This document shows positions 55,589 through 64,000 of a stretch of 64,000 nt of DNA, in pieces. Position 1 is the stretch's first letter; every line of letters starts with the position of its first letter. The position numbers were made by a program, and so were the translations under genes. The notes beneath the pieces were generated by a model that was not told where the DNA came from, searched no databases, and saw nothing but the letters and a program-made list of their open reading frames with translations. The DNA lies in assembly GCF_000017565.1 (NCBI RefSeq), contig NC_009719.1, positions 3,455,001 to 3,519,000 of the forward strand. Reading direction: 5' to 3'. The DNA comes from Parvibaculum lavamentivorans DS-1. Lineage in GTDB: Bacteria; Pseudomonadota; Alphaproteobacteria; Parvibaculales; Parvibaculaceae.

Positions 55589-57100
55589 TCACGATCCCGA
55601 TGCGACGGCGGTGATGCCCATGCCCTCGCCGCGCGGGTTGATCGCGAGGACGCAGGAGCCGGCGGCGACGCCATCGGCGCAGACAACGGCATTGGCGGAT
55701 GAAGCGGCATCGGCCGGCGAGGCCTCAAGCGCGGAGACGGCGCCGGACCCGCTGGCCGCATTCTTCGCCATTGAAAGGATGGACGGTGCGCCCTTCAACC
55801 CCGCGCCCGCGCCCGACATGTGGACCCGCTCGCCATTCGCGCCGGTGACGATGACCGGGGAGAGGAAGGCGGAGCCAAGGCCGAGCGTGGGATTGCTCGG
55901 CGCGGTGGCGAAGACGATGCCTGTGCCTTCCGCCACGCGGCCGGTGCCGAAAAGGCCGTTCATCGTGACCGCGCAGGCAACAGCGCCGCCCTGGCCGTCA
56001 AGCACGGCAAAGGCGGTGGAGCCGAAGTCGCGGTCGATATCCGCCGGCGCGCCAAGGCCGATGGCGGTGCGGCGGGCGATGTCGGCGAGTTCGGCGGGGC
56101 CCGCAGTGCCGATATTCGACAAGAGTGCCGCATTATAGGCACCAGCGCCGACGGATTGCGCGGGGAGCCAGATGCCGCCGACGGACTGCGCGGGCAGAAC
56201 TTCCGGACGGTAGTCGCGGAGGTCGTCGAGGCTGAGGCTGCCGTCGGCGGCGGCCGATTCCTCGACCAGGCGGTGGGCGGTCTGGCCGGCATAGAAGCCG
56301 CTGACGCCCTGGCTGCGGACCTGGGCGAGCGTCGCCGCAAGCTGGATGCGGGTGACGACATCAAGCTCAGAGGCGATGGCGCCAGAGGAATTTGTGAAGG
56401 TTCTGCGGAGGGCGGGCGAGGCGCCGATGATGGCGGAGGACGCCGCAAGCTGACGGGCGGTGGCGCGGGAAACGGACGTGCCGGTGGCGGCGAGGCGCTC
56501 GGCCGGGCCAACCACGGAGCCCCAGGGAAGACGGCCATAGCGCGCATGGAGAAGCGCGAAGCCACGGACATTGCCCGGCACGGCGACAGCGCCGCCGCCG
56601 CGCGGATTGCGCGTGAGGAAGGAGATGGTTTCGACCGTTTTCGAGCCGCTGGCACGGGCGAGGCAGATGCCGCCGCCGCCGAGGCCGGCCGCCGCCGGAT
56701 AGGTGACGGAGAGGCCGAAATAGACGGCTGCCGCCGCATCGGCCGCGGTTCCGCCGCGTTCCAGCACCTGGCGGGCGATCAGGGCCGCCGCCGGCTCATC
56801 CGCGACGGCGGCACCTGCGAACCAGGGGTCGCGGCTGTCCGTTTCGCGGATGCTGGTCTGGCGGTCGCGCCGCTGCTGGCCGGTTTCCACGCCGTGGCTG
56901 ACCGCCGTGAGGCCGACAGGCTCTACCGGGCCGTCGGAACCGCAGGCGGCAAGGCCCAGCGCCAGAGCGAAGGCGGCCAGACCGGAGCGCAGGCTGCGCC
57001 GTTCATAGTTTAACCACAATCCGGCGCTTCCCTTCGCCTGGGCGCCGGTGGAGGCTTTAATGTCGATTCCGGTAAGGGACGTGCGCGTATCTTTCGTCAT
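55589..57100 (-). CDS. Gamma-glutamyltransferase-family lipoprotein
   Basis: A 503-residue Ntn-hydrolase of the gamma-glutamyltranspeptidase family. The lipobox LGLAAC lies at about 48-53 after an unusually long N-terminus; a TTG at 57019 would give a normal lipoprotein signal of 26 residues and may be the true start. The precursor layout is seen: large-subunit motif GGTAADAAAAV, AAGLGGGG, ISFLTRNPRGG (carboxylate-binding Arg region), and the small-subunit start GSTAFAVLDGQGGAV. By alignment the catalytic Thr falls on Ser, followed by Thr. Shorter than the usual 560-580 residues. Function as a transferase is not assured. Confidence 0.8.
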   Translation of the reverse strand: MTKDTRTSLTGIDIKASTGAQAKGSAGLWLNYERRSLRSGLAAFALALGLAACGSDGPVEPVGLTAVSHGVETGQQRRDRQTSIRETDSRDPWFAGAAVADEPAAALIARQVLERGGTAADAAAAVYFGLSVTYPAAAGLGGGGICLARASGSKTVETISFLTRNPRGGGAVAVPGNVRGFALLHARYGRLPWGSVVGPAERLAATGTSVSRATARQLAASSAIIGASPALRRTFTNSSGAIASELDVVTRIQLAATLAQVRSQGVSGFYAGQTAHRLVEESAAADGSLSLDDLRDYRPEVLPAQSVGGIWLPAQSVGAGAYNAALLSNIGTAGPAELADIARRTAIGLGAPADIDRDFGSTAFAVLDGQGGAVACAVTMNGLFGTGRVAEGTGIVFATAPSNPTLGLGSAFLSPVIVTGANGERVHMSGAGAGLKGAPSILSMAKNAASGSGAVSALEASPADAASSANAVVCADGVAAGSCVLAINPRGEGMGITAVASGS

Positions 57101-57323
57101 GTCGACCTTTTTTCAGCGCCGGATTCAGCAATCCGGGCCGTTCCATGTAAGATGGGCCGGCTGTGGGACCCGCCCCTATCGTTTAGTCGCGGGAAGCCCA
57201 TAACGTCAACGCGTCCCCGCCAGGCGCCCCCTCTCGACGGGGTGCTGGAGAGTGACGCGAAAAAGGCGGCAGGGGAAGGGAAACGGAGGACGATATGCCT
57301 CCGAGTAACGGGTTTAAGAGAAA

Positions 57324-58682
57324 ATGCTTCTGAAAGCCGTGCAGCGGAAAGTCGGCGCGACGATGACAAGTCTCATTGTCGGCGCGAGCCTTGCCTTTAC
57401 CGGCGCGGCCCCTGCTTCCGCGCAGCGCATCGCGCTCATCAGCGATGCCGAAACCGAAAACATGCTGCGGGAATATACCGATCCGATCCTGCGGGCGGCG
57501 GGCCTCGAATCGAGCGCGGTGAAGCTTCACCTCGTGAACGACCAGTCGCTCAACGCCTTCGTGGCTGCCGGGCAGCAGATGTTCTTCAATACCGGCCTCA
57601 TCACCACGGTCGACACGCCTTCCGAACTCATCGGCGTCATCGCGCATGAAACCGGCCATATGGCGGGCGGCCATCTCGTGAAGCGGCGCGAGGAAATGGA
57701 AGGCTTGAGCGTTCCGATGCTCGCTTCCATGATCCTCGGCGTGGGCGCGATCGCGGCCGGCGCGGGCGATGCGGGCATGGCGGTCATCATGGGCAGCCAG
57801 CATCTGGCGACGCGGAGCCTGCTCGCCTTCACGCGCGAACAGGAAGCCAGCGCCGACCAGGCGGGCGCGACCTATCTGCAGCGGTCCGGCATGTCCGGCC
57901 GCGGCATGCTCGACCTCTTTGCCACCATGCGCGACCAAGAGCTGCTGACGGAAAACCGGCAGGACCCTTATGCGCGTTCTCACCCGATGTCCGGCGCGCG
58001 GCTTTCGGCGCTTGAAGCGCGGGTGAAGGAATCACCCTATTACGACCGCCGCGACTCGCCCGAGCGTCTCCACCAGTTCAAGATGGTGCAGGCGAAGCTG
58101 CATGGCTTTCTCGACGACCCGAACGCGACCTTCAACCGCTATCCCGAGTCCGACAACAGCACCTATGCGCGATATGCGCGCGGCGTCGCCTATCATCGCA
58201 CAGGCAGGCTGGACAAGGCGATGAGCGAAATCGAGCCGCTGCTGGAGATGGAGCCGTCGAACCCCTATATCCGCGAGGTTCAAGGGCAGATCTATTTCGA
58301 GAGCGGCAAGGTCGAGGAAGCGATTTCTTCCTACCGGCAGGCGCTGGCGCTGCTGCCGGACGAACAGTTTCATCTCGGCCTCGGACGGGCGCTGCTGGCG
58401 CGCGGCGACAAGGCCTCCTCGGAGGAAGCGGTCAAGCACCTGCAGGCGGCGAGCAGCAGCGGCAACCAGCCCTACGCCTTCTACCAGCTCTCCATCGCTT
58501 ATGGGCAGCTCGACAATATCGGGATGGCGCAATTGGCGACGGCGCAGTATTACGATGCGCTGGGTGCGGTGAAGGAAGCGAAGATGCATGCGACCCGGGC
58601 CCAGAAGCTCCTGACCAACGGGAGCCCCGAATGGCTTCGCGCGCAGGACATTCTCGTGCAGCCCAATCCTCAACGCGGTTGA
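57324..58682 (+). CDS. M48-family periplasmic metalloprotease with TPR repeats (BepA-like)
   Basis: A 452-residue protein: signal peptide (about 1-33), M48 peptidase domain with the zinc motif HETGH (108-112) and the third ligand in EQEASADQAG, and a C-terminal half of TPR-type helices (about 265-430). BepA in E. coli is a chaperone-protease that helps or clears LptD and other outer-membrane proteins; this protein has the same architecture. ATG at 57324. The DsbA-like gene follows after 38 bases. Confidence 0.92.
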   Translation: MLLKAVQRKVGATMTSLIVGASLAFTGAAPASAQRIALISDAETENMLREYTDPILRAAGLESSAVKLHLVNDQSLNAFVAAGQQMFFNTGLITTVDTPSELIGVIAHETGHMAGGHLVKRREEMEGLSVPMLASMILGVGAIAAGAGDAGMAVIMGSQHLATRSLLAFTREQEASADQAGATYLQRSGMSGRGMLDLFATMRDQELLTENRQDPYARSHPMSGARLSALEARVKESPYYDRRDSPERLHQFKMVQAKLHGFLDDPNATFNRYPESDNSTYARYARGVAYHRTGRLDKAMSEIEPLLEMEPSNPYIREVQGQIYFESGKVEEAISSYRQALALLPDEQFHLGLGRALLARGDKASSEEAVKHLQAASSSGNQPYAFYQLSIAYGQLDNIGMAQLATAQYYDALGAVKEAKMHATRAQKLLTNGSPEWLRAQDILVQPNPQRG

Positions 58683-58720
58683 TGCGCGCCGTCCGATTTC
58701 ACCCTTACCGTTAGAGACAG

Positions 58721-59512
58721 ATGAGATTTATTTTTCAGTACTGCCCCACCCGCCCGCGCGCCCGCGCGACGGGCGTCATTTTCCTCGCGCTTGCCCTGAT
58801 GTCCGGCGCCCTGCTCACGCCTGCGGGCGGCGCACGGGCGGAGGCGCGGTTTGAGGGAAAGGACCGGCAAGCGATCGAGGAGATCGTGCGGGAATACCTG
58901 ATCGAGAACCCGGAAGTGCTGATCGAGGCCATGCGCGTGCTGGAGCAGCGCGAGCAGAACGCGGCGCTGGCATCTCGGCGTGAAGCGATCGAGAAGCGGC
59001 ATGCGGATATCTATAACGATCCGGGCGACTTCGTTGCCGGCAACCCGAAGGGCGACGTCACCATCGTCGAGTTCTTCGATTACCGCTGCGGCTATTGCAA
59101 GCAGAGCTTCAAGCCACTGATGGATTTCGTGAAGGCGGACGGCAATATCCGCCTGATCCTGAAGGAATTCCCGATCCTCGGGCCCGCATCGCTCGAAGCA
59201 TCGAAGGCGGCGATCGCGGCGAAGAAGCAGAACCGCTATCTCGAGATGCACCGGGCCCTTTATGAGCACAAGGGGCAACTCGACAGCGAGGCGATATTCG
59301 GCATCGCAACCTCGCTCGGCCTCGACACGGCAAAGCTTCGCAAGGACATGGAAGATCCGGAAATCGCCAAAATGGTGAGCCGTCACTATGACCTCGCGGA
59401 GGCGCTGGGTGTTGACGGCACGCCTGCCTTCATCGTCGGCGGCGAACTTTATCCCGGCGCGGCGGACAAGGAGCGCCTGACGGAAATCGTGAAGACCGCG
59501 AGAGGCGGTTGA
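58721..59512 (+). CDS. DsbA-family thiol:disulfide protein (Com1/ScsC-like)
   Basis: A 263-residue secreted thioredoxin-fold protein. Signal/anchor at about 17-40, a charged helical stalk (about 45-98) typical of Com1/ScsC trimerisation arms, then the thioredoxin domain with the active site CGYC (Cys123, Cys126) and the cis-proline loop GVDGTPAF. It would form or isomerise disulfides in periplasmic proteins, fitting the adjacent BepA-like protease. ATG start; the next gene begins 61 bases downstream. Confidence 0.9.
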   Translation: MRFIFQYCPTRPRARATGVIFLALALMSGALLTPAGGARAEARFEGKDRQAIEEIVREYLIENPEVLIEAMRVLEQREQNAALASRREAIEKRHADIYNDPGDFVAGNPKGDVTIVEFFDYRCGYCKQSFKPLMDFVKADGNIRLILKEFPILGPASLEASKAAIAAKKQNRYLEMHRALYEHKGQLDSEAIFGIATSLGLDTAKLRKDMEDPEIAKMVSRHYDLAEALGVDGTPAFIVGGELYPGAADKERLTEIVKTARGG

Positions 59513-59573
59513 CCAGCGATTCAAGGCCAGATTTTTCCGACACTCACAAGGCCCCAGCGGGGCACGGTAATTC

Positions 59574-60560
59574 ATGAACACGAGCATCAAAGATCTCGCG
59601 GCGCACTGCGCGCGCTACCGCACGCCGAGCAAATTTCACGCCGTCAGGCAGATCGCCAACACGACGATCCCCTTCGTCGCGCTTTCGGCGGCAATGTATT
59701 TCAGCCTGCATGTCGGCTATTGGCTCACCCTGCTGCTCGCGATACCGCTGGCGGGATGCGCGCTGCGCTTTTTCATCATCCAGCACGATTGCGGGCATGG
59801 TTCCTTCTTCGCGTCGAAGCGGGCGAACGATATTACGGGGCGGATCGTCAGCATCCTGACGATTACGCCTTATGCCTATTGGCGGCGACTCCACGCGCTG
59901 CATCACGCGTCCTCTTCCAATCTCGACCGGCGCGGCTTCGGCGACATCAACACGCTGACGACCGACGAATACAAGGCACTGACGCCGATGCGGCGGCTCG
60001 GCTATCGCATCTACCGGCATCCGGCGTTCCTGCTCATGATCGGTGGCCCGATCCACTTCCTGCTGCTGCAGCGGCTGCCGCTTACCTTGCGGCGCCCCGC
60101 ATGGGAGATGTGGAGCAGCGTCATGATTCACAATCTGGCGATGCTCGCCTTCTATGGCACGCTCCTCATCCTGCTCGGCTGGGTGAACTTCGCGGTGATG
60201 GTGGTGCCGGTGCTGGTCGCGGCGGCGGCAATGGGCGTCTGGCTCTTCTATGTTCAACATCAGTTCGAGACGACGAGCTGGGACAAGAGCGACGCCTGGG
60301 ACCGGCAGAGCGGCGCATTGCAGGGCAGTTCCTATTATGAACTGCCGCGTGTGCTGCGCTGGTTCACGGGCAATATCGGCCTGCACCATATCCACCATCT
60401 GTGCAGCCATATTCCGAACTACCGGCTGCAGGAATGCCTCGATGCGATGCCGGAGCTCAAGACAATCAACAGGCTGACGATCATGGACAGTCTGCGGACG
60501 GCCTCGCTGGCGCTCTGGGACCCGCGGCAGAGGAAGCTTGTCGGTTTTCAGGGTGTCTGA
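59574..60560 (+). CDS. Membrane fatty acid desaturase
   Basis: A 328-residue desaturase of the DesA/OLE1-like integral type. The histidine boxes are HDCGH (about 72-76), HHASS in LHALHHASS (about 106-110) and HHIHH in GLHHIHHL (about 270-276), which hold the diiron centre. There are four or more hydrophobic segments. It should insert a cis double bond into an acyl chain in the membrane, changing fluidity; the position is unknown. It appears monocistronic, 61 bases after the DsbA gene. Confidence 0.9.
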   Translation: MNTSIKDLAAHCARYRTPSKFHAVRQIANTTIPFVALSAAMYFSLHVGYWLTLLLAIPLAGCALRFFIIQHDCGHGSFFASKRANDITGRIVSILTITPYAYWRRLHALHHASSSNLDRRGFGDINTLTTDEYKALTPMRRLGYRIYRHPAFLLMIGGPIHFLLLQRLPLTLRRPAWEMWSSVMIHNLAMLAFYGTLLILLGWVNFAVMVVPVLVAAAAMGVWLFYVQHQFETTSWDKSDAWDRQSGALQGSSYYELPRVLRWFTGNIGLHHIHHLCSHIPNYRLQECLDAMPELKTINRLTIMDSLRTASLALWDPRQRKLVGFQGV

Positions 60561-60646
60561 GACATCAAAGCGCATTTTCCGGGCGGCCGGATCGTGCTAT
60601 TCGATAGGCTTCTCTCCCTTCCACACGATGAACACGGTCCAGTAGA

Positions 60647-61678
60647 TTGTCCCAGAGAACGCTCACCCAGTTTCTGATCGAACAGCAGCGCAAGGAAGCC
60701 GCGCTGCCGGCCCAACTCCGGCTCCTGGTCGAGATCGTGGCGCGCGCCTGCAAGACCATCAGCCATTGCGTCAACAAGGGCGCGCTGGGCGGGATGCTGG
60801 GCAATCTCACAAGCGAGAATGTGCAGGGCGAGGTTCAGAAGAAGCTCGACGTGATCGCCAACGAGAAGCTGCTCGAGGCCAATGAATGGGGCGGTCATCT
60901 GGCGGCAATGGCGTCCGAGGAGATGGAGACGATCCATCTCATTCCAAACCGCTATCCCAAGGGCGAATATCTGCTGCTGTTCGATCCCATCGACGGCTCG
61001 AGCAATATCGACGTCGATCTTTCGGTCGGCACGATCTTCTCGGTGCTGACGGCGCCGGAAGATGTGTCGGGCCGGGCGGTGACGGAAGCGGACTTCCTTC
61101 AGCCGGGCCGCAAGCAGGTTGCCGCCGGCTATGCGATCTACGGGCCGCAGACCCTGCTCATTCTTTCCGTCGGCACAGGCGTCTATGAATTCGCGCTCGA
61201 CCGCGAGATGGGCTCATGGGTGCTGACCAACGAGCGCATCCGCATTCCTTCCGGAAACCGCGAATTCGCGATCAACATGTCGAACATGCGCCACTGGGCA
61301 CCGCCCGTGCGCCGCTATATCGACGAATGCCTGGCGGGGACGACCGGTCCGCGCGAAGCGAACTTCAACATGCGCTGGACGGCCTCTATGGTCGCCGACA
61401 TTCACCGCATCCTGAAGCGCGGCGGCATCTTCATGTATCCGTGGGACGCGCGCGAGCCGGACCGCGCCGGAAAGCTTCGGCTGATGTATGAAGCGAACCC
61501 GATGGGCTTCCTGATCGAGCAGGCGGGCGGCATGGCCTTTGACGGCAATCACCGCATTCTCGACATCGAGCCGAAGGCACTGCATCAGCGCGTCGGCGTC
61601 GTCATGGGCGACCGCGATGAGGTGAAGCGCGTGGTGCAATATCACCACGACGCCAACCTGGCAAAACAGACGGCCTGA
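60647..61678 (+). CDS. fbp: Fructose-1,6-bisphosphatase, class 1
   Basis: A 343-residue gluconeogenic phosphatase. Motifs: [13 protein letters not shown], the metal-binding [14 protein letters not shown], and the substrate-binding region [32 protein letters not shown]. The TTG at 60647 is the only start that preserves the family N-terminus [15 protein letters not shown]; an upstream ATG runs into a stop. No convincing ribosome site precedes it, so the start is provisional. It converges with the DUF2254 gene after 12 bases. Confidence 0.94.
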   Translation: MSQRTLTQFLIEQQRKEAALPAQLRLLVEIVARACKTISHCVNKGALGGMLGNLTSENVQGEVQKKLDVIANEKLLEANEWGGHLAAMASEEMETIHLIPNRYPKGEYLLLFDPIDGSSNIDVDLSVGTIFSVLTAPEDVSGRAVTEADFLQPGRKQVAAGYAIYGPQTLLILSVGTGVYEFALDREMGSWVLTNERIRIPSGNREFAINMSNMRHWAPPVRRYIDECLAGTTGPREANFNMRWTASMVADIHRILKRGGIFMYPWDAREPDRAGKLRLMYEANPMGFLIEQAGGMAFDGNHRILDIEPKALHQRVGVVMGDRDEVKRVVQYHHDANLAKQTA

Positions 61679-61690
61679 CGGACAGGCAGC

Positions 61691-62986
61691 CTATTCCGTC
61701 ATAGACCGGACGATCTTGCGCAGGCGGATTTTCTCCTCTTCGAGGAGCAATCCGTCTTCCGCACGTTGGAGCGCCATTCTGGCGTGGTGCAGAGCGCATT
61801 CCTTCCATGCCGCATCGCCGAGCTGGGCGAGCGTCAGAAGTGTCTTCTGGAGTTTCACCTGCACTTCGACGATGGAAGCGCCGTCGCGCGCTATCGGCGC
61901 GAAGGCATCGTCGAACAGATCTTCCAGCTTCAGCGGCGGCACCCAGATACGCGGACAGACCGGCTTTTCGCTGCCGGCGTCCCCATCCGCCTTCATCCAG
62001 CGAAGCAGCAATCGCAGCAAGCGGCCAATGATGTCGATCGCCGTGCCGGGGTCGTTGACGCCGGGCGAAAGGGCGCGCGACGCGATCTCCGCGAGGACGA
62101 CTAGGCCGAAACGCGGGTCCGCGTCGAAAGTGCGCAGACCGCCGATCGCGCAGGCCGCGCAGACAAGGGCCGAGAATTTTTCTTCGTCCCAGCCTTTCTC
62201 TTCGCCTTCGCCCTTTTCCTCCGGGCGGACAATCCAGACGAGTGGGCGGGCCGGGTCCACGAAGGCGCCCGGCAACGCGCCGAGATAGATATCGACATCG
62301 AACTTGCCGGCGGCGGCACTCAGCGCCTGCATGTCTATGTGCTGTATGTAGCCGGTATCCGGCGCGTAGATGGGGACTGCGGCGCCGGGCACGCTTTCCT
62401 GTCCGTTTCGCAAAGGCCGCCCGCCCATGAAGGGGTCCCGGGCGCGTTTGTCCATTGTGGCGAACGCAGCCTCTTCGATGCGGCTCGAGGTTTCGTCGAC
62501 CCGGCCAAGGCTCGCGAGATGCTGAATCCAGCGCAGAAGCGTGACGACGATAATGACGATAACGCCGAGAGTGACGACGAACAGCATGACCCTGCCCCGC
62601 TCGCCATAGAGCTCGGTATTGAGGGCGATGATGCCGACGAGGCTGTAGAGGAACGAACCGATGAACGTCGCCAGCACATTCTGCGTGGTGGTGTCCTGAC
62701 GCAGCAGCTTCGTGGCGCGCGGCGTCACATCGCTTGTCGCCGCGCTGTAGGCCGTCACCATGATCGTGAGGGAGAAGGTCGTCACAGCGAGCATGCTGGA
62801 GGCGAGAATATTGAGGATCTGATCGACCGCGTCGGAACCGATCTTGCCGGGGAGGTCCCAGGGGATGAGCCATTCCGCGCCGGTGGACAAAAGCGCGGTG
62901 GCAACGCCGAGCAAGGCGAACAGCGAGGCACGAAGCCAGAGTTTGCGCGTCAGCCCCAGCAGTATCCAGCGCCATTTTTCGATCAT
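61691..62986 (-). CDS. DUF2254 membrane protein
   Basis: A 431-residue protein with two to four membrane segments near the N-terminus (about 12-35, 55-78, 100-122, 130-150) and a soluble C-terminal domain. The family DUF2254 is common in proteobacteria and has no known function. The pattern SLTIMVTAYSAATSDVTPRATKLL and TTTQNVLATFIGSFLYSL is typical. The ATG overlaps the DUF421 stop by 4 bases (ATGA), so the two are coupled. The frame opens up to 63439 but that extension lies inside the DUF421 gene. Confidence 0.83.
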   Translation of the reverse strand: MIEKWRWILLGLTRKLWLRASLFALLGVATALLSTGAEWLIPWDLPGKIGSDAVDQILNILASSMLAVTTFSLTIMVTAYSAATSDVTPRATKLLRQDTTTQNVLATFIGSFLYSLVGIIALNTELYGERGRVMLFVVTLGVIVIIVVTLLRWIQHLASLGRVDETSSRIEEAAFATMDKRARDPFMGGRPLRNGQESVPGAAVPIYAPDTGYIQHIDMQALSAAAGKFDVDIYLGALPGAFVDPARPLVWIVRPEEKGEGEEKGWDEEKFSALVCAACAIGGLRTFDADPRFGLVVLAEIASRALSPGVNDPGTAIDIIGRLLRLLLRWMKADGDAGSEKPVCPRIWVPPLKLEDLFDDAFAPIARDGASIVEVQVKLQKTLLTLAQLGDAAWKECALHHARMALQRAEDGLLLEEEKIRLRKIVRSMTE

Positions 62987-63465
62987 GCCGCCTTGCCTAT
63001 CACGCTGAGGGAGCCATCCGTTTCGAGAACCACGGCGGCGGCACCGGAAATATCGGCGAGACCATGCTCGCGCAGCGCCGCTTCCACTTCCTCGCGCGTG
63101 ACTCGCTGCCGGCGCAAGGCGCCATCGAGCCAGGCGCCATTGCGGACGAGAAGCGTCGGTTCGCTTTTGACGATGTTCTCGACGGCGGGTGAGCGGACCG
63201 CCAGCCATGTCAGCGCATATTGCAGGAAGACGAGAAGCGCGAGGGCGAGAACCCCTTCCGCGAGCGGCACCGACCGGTTGAGCAGGACTGTCGCCAAGGT
63301 CGAGCCGAGCGCCACCGTCACCACCAGATCGAATGCATTCATCTTGCTGAGCGTGCGCTTGCCCGAGGCGCGCAGGACGAGGACAAGGCTCGCATAGGCC
63401 GCCGTACCGACAAAGAGCACACGCCAAAGGCCGGTCCATGAATCGAACAGCATCGGTTCGTTCAA
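62983..63465 (-). CDS. DUF421 (YetF-like) membrane protein
   Basis: A 160-residue DUF421 protein with an N-terminal half of three short membrane helices (about 13-35, 42-62, 65-85) and a small soluble C-terminal domain with the family's repeated alpha-beta pattern (AVVLETDGSLSVI). YetF relatives are implicated in membrane-linked stress and sporulation in Bacillus, but no mechanism is known. The start is TTG at 63465 because GAGGAG lies 6 bases upstream; the ATG at 63453 lacks a ribosome site. Confidence 0.82.
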   Translation of the reverse strand: MNEPMLFDSWTGLWRVLFVGTAAYASLVLVLRASGKRTLSKMNAFDLVVTVALGSTLATVLLNRSVPLAEGVLALALLVFLQYALTWLAVRSPAVENIVKSEPTLLVRNGAWLDGALRRQRVTREEVEAALREHGLADISGAAAVVLETDGSLSVIGKAA

Positions 63466-63641
63466 GGCTCGCTCCTCATCTGACGATTACCGGTCCACCC
63501 GGCCCATTAGAGAATAAAATGCGCGGAGAAGCATTATGTTCCATGTGGAAAGGCCCGGCGGAACTTTCCCGCAGGCGGCACGTTCTATGGCGGCTTCTGG
63601 CCCCTCCCTCCCCCTGGCGGCCGGCGCAGGAACACGCAGCC

Positions 63642-64000
63642 ATGCCCCCCGAAAGCCAAATTTCCTCTCACGATAAAGCCCCTGACTGGCGGAGCAGAGC
63701 ATATCCGATCCATGAGGATATGGACGTACAGCGAACGACATGGTGGGTGCAGCGCTGCGGCTGGGTGGCGCTCGGCCTGCTGGTGATTGCGGCGGCGCTC
63801 GGCCTCTTCTCGGAGGGACCGCTCAGCACCGCCAGCACCACGGGCGCCGCAGGCCGGATGGAAGTCAGCTATGACCGCTTCGGCCGGAACGGCGCGGCGA
63901 CACGAATTTCGATTACCGTGCGGGACAATGACGCGCAGGAATTGGCGATCACCCTCAGCAAGCCCATGATGGATGCCTTCGCCGTCGAGACCGTTCATCC
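63642..64000 (+). CDS. Hypothetical single-pass membrane protein, cut by window edge
   Basis: The ATG at 63642 opens a frame running off the right end (119 codons seen). It has a hydrophilic N-terminus, one membrane helix (about 42-58, WVALGLLVIAAALGLF) and then a beta-rich outside domain beginning MEVSYDRFGRNGAATRISI. The EVSYDRF/R pattern resembles small uncharacterised proteins found next to DUF421 genes in alphaproteobacteria; here it is divergent from the DUF421 gene. Ribosome site AGGA is weak and 11 bases upstream. Confidence 0.7.
   Translation, partial: MPPESQISSHDKAPDWRSRAYPIHEDMDVQRTTWWVQRCGWVALGLLVIAAALGLFSEGPLSTASTTGAAGRMEVSYDRFGRNGAATRISITVRDNDAQELAITLSKPMMDAFAVETVH

Noticed and set aside
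57297..57335. 12-codon ORF just before the M48 gene
   Set aside because: Overlaps the M48 start, has no conservation signal I can judge, and has no clear partner function.

Overview
The window is GC-rich bacterial chromosome, almost fully coding, and reads as an alphaproteobacterium. The evidence is the order iscR, cysteine desulfurase, sufB, sufC, sufD, sufS, sufT-like, sufA; an RNase E with a long acidic/basic tail; a bactofilin next to an M23 peptidase; TTAACCAT (CtrA-like) boxes; and intergenic palindromes of a type common in this class. A Rhizobiales-like, possibly Parvibaculum-like, host is my guess from gene content and is not proven. No phage, insertion sequence, integrase or CRISPR array was seen. 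Most of the window is ordinary housekeeping sequence.

Layout. 1-7.5 kb: trigger factor (cut at the left edge), tRNA-Leu(UAG), the NAD(P)HX repair enzyme, a histidine phosphatase, a small membrane protein, a PagL-like lipid A deacylase, a thiolase-family enzyme, and an esterase coupled to an aminotransferase. 7.7-9.7 kb: the nitrogen pair glnB-glnA behind a candidate sigma-54 promoter. 9.74-10.3 kb: a gene-poor stretch with two abutting mini-ORFs and strong hairpins. 10.3-15.1 kb: accessory metabolism, namely a P-loop NTPase, a DASS transporter, an Old Yellow Enzyme homologue and, divergent from it, a coupled pair made of a YqcI/YcgG (GntA/RohS-type) haem N-oxygenase and a DUF1989 (carboxyguanidine-deiminase-type) protein. 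15.1-25 kb: parE, a histidine kinase, a DEAD-box helicase, coniferyl-aldehyde-dehydrogenase-type ALDH, a diguanylate cyclase and two enoyl-CoA hydratases. 25-32.4 kb: the SUF iron-sulfur operon led by IscR, with a possible Irr box in the divergent control region.

32.6-44.2 kb: a hydrolase, divergent anmK and tyrS, a four-helix diiron protein, a 1184-residue AsmA-like protein, Bcp peroxiredoxin with a second (DUF455) diiron protein, then the M23 peptidase-bactofilin pair. 44.2-52 kb: baiN-type flavoprotein, prfB with its programmed frameshift, penicillin-binding protein 1A and an AMIN amidase, separated by families of palindromic repeats. 52-64 kb: rne behind a leader of up to about 870 nt, a gamma-glutamyltransferase-like lipoprotein, M48 protease, DsbA-like protein, fatty acid desaturase, class I fructose-bisphosphatase, and a coupled DUF421-DUF2254 pair beside a membrane protein cut at the right edge.

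How genes work together: glnB/glnA control and perform ammonium assimilation; the SUF operon builds Fe-S clusters under IscR; PBP1A, amidase, M23 peptidase, bactofilin and AnmK all act on peptidoglycan; the M48 protease and the DsbA-like protein serve periplasmic protein quality. The parts least explained by known biology are the N-oxygenase/DUF1989 pair, the mini-ORF region at 9.83-10.18 kb, and the chain-of-hairpins repeat whose third stem differs between copies yet still pairs.
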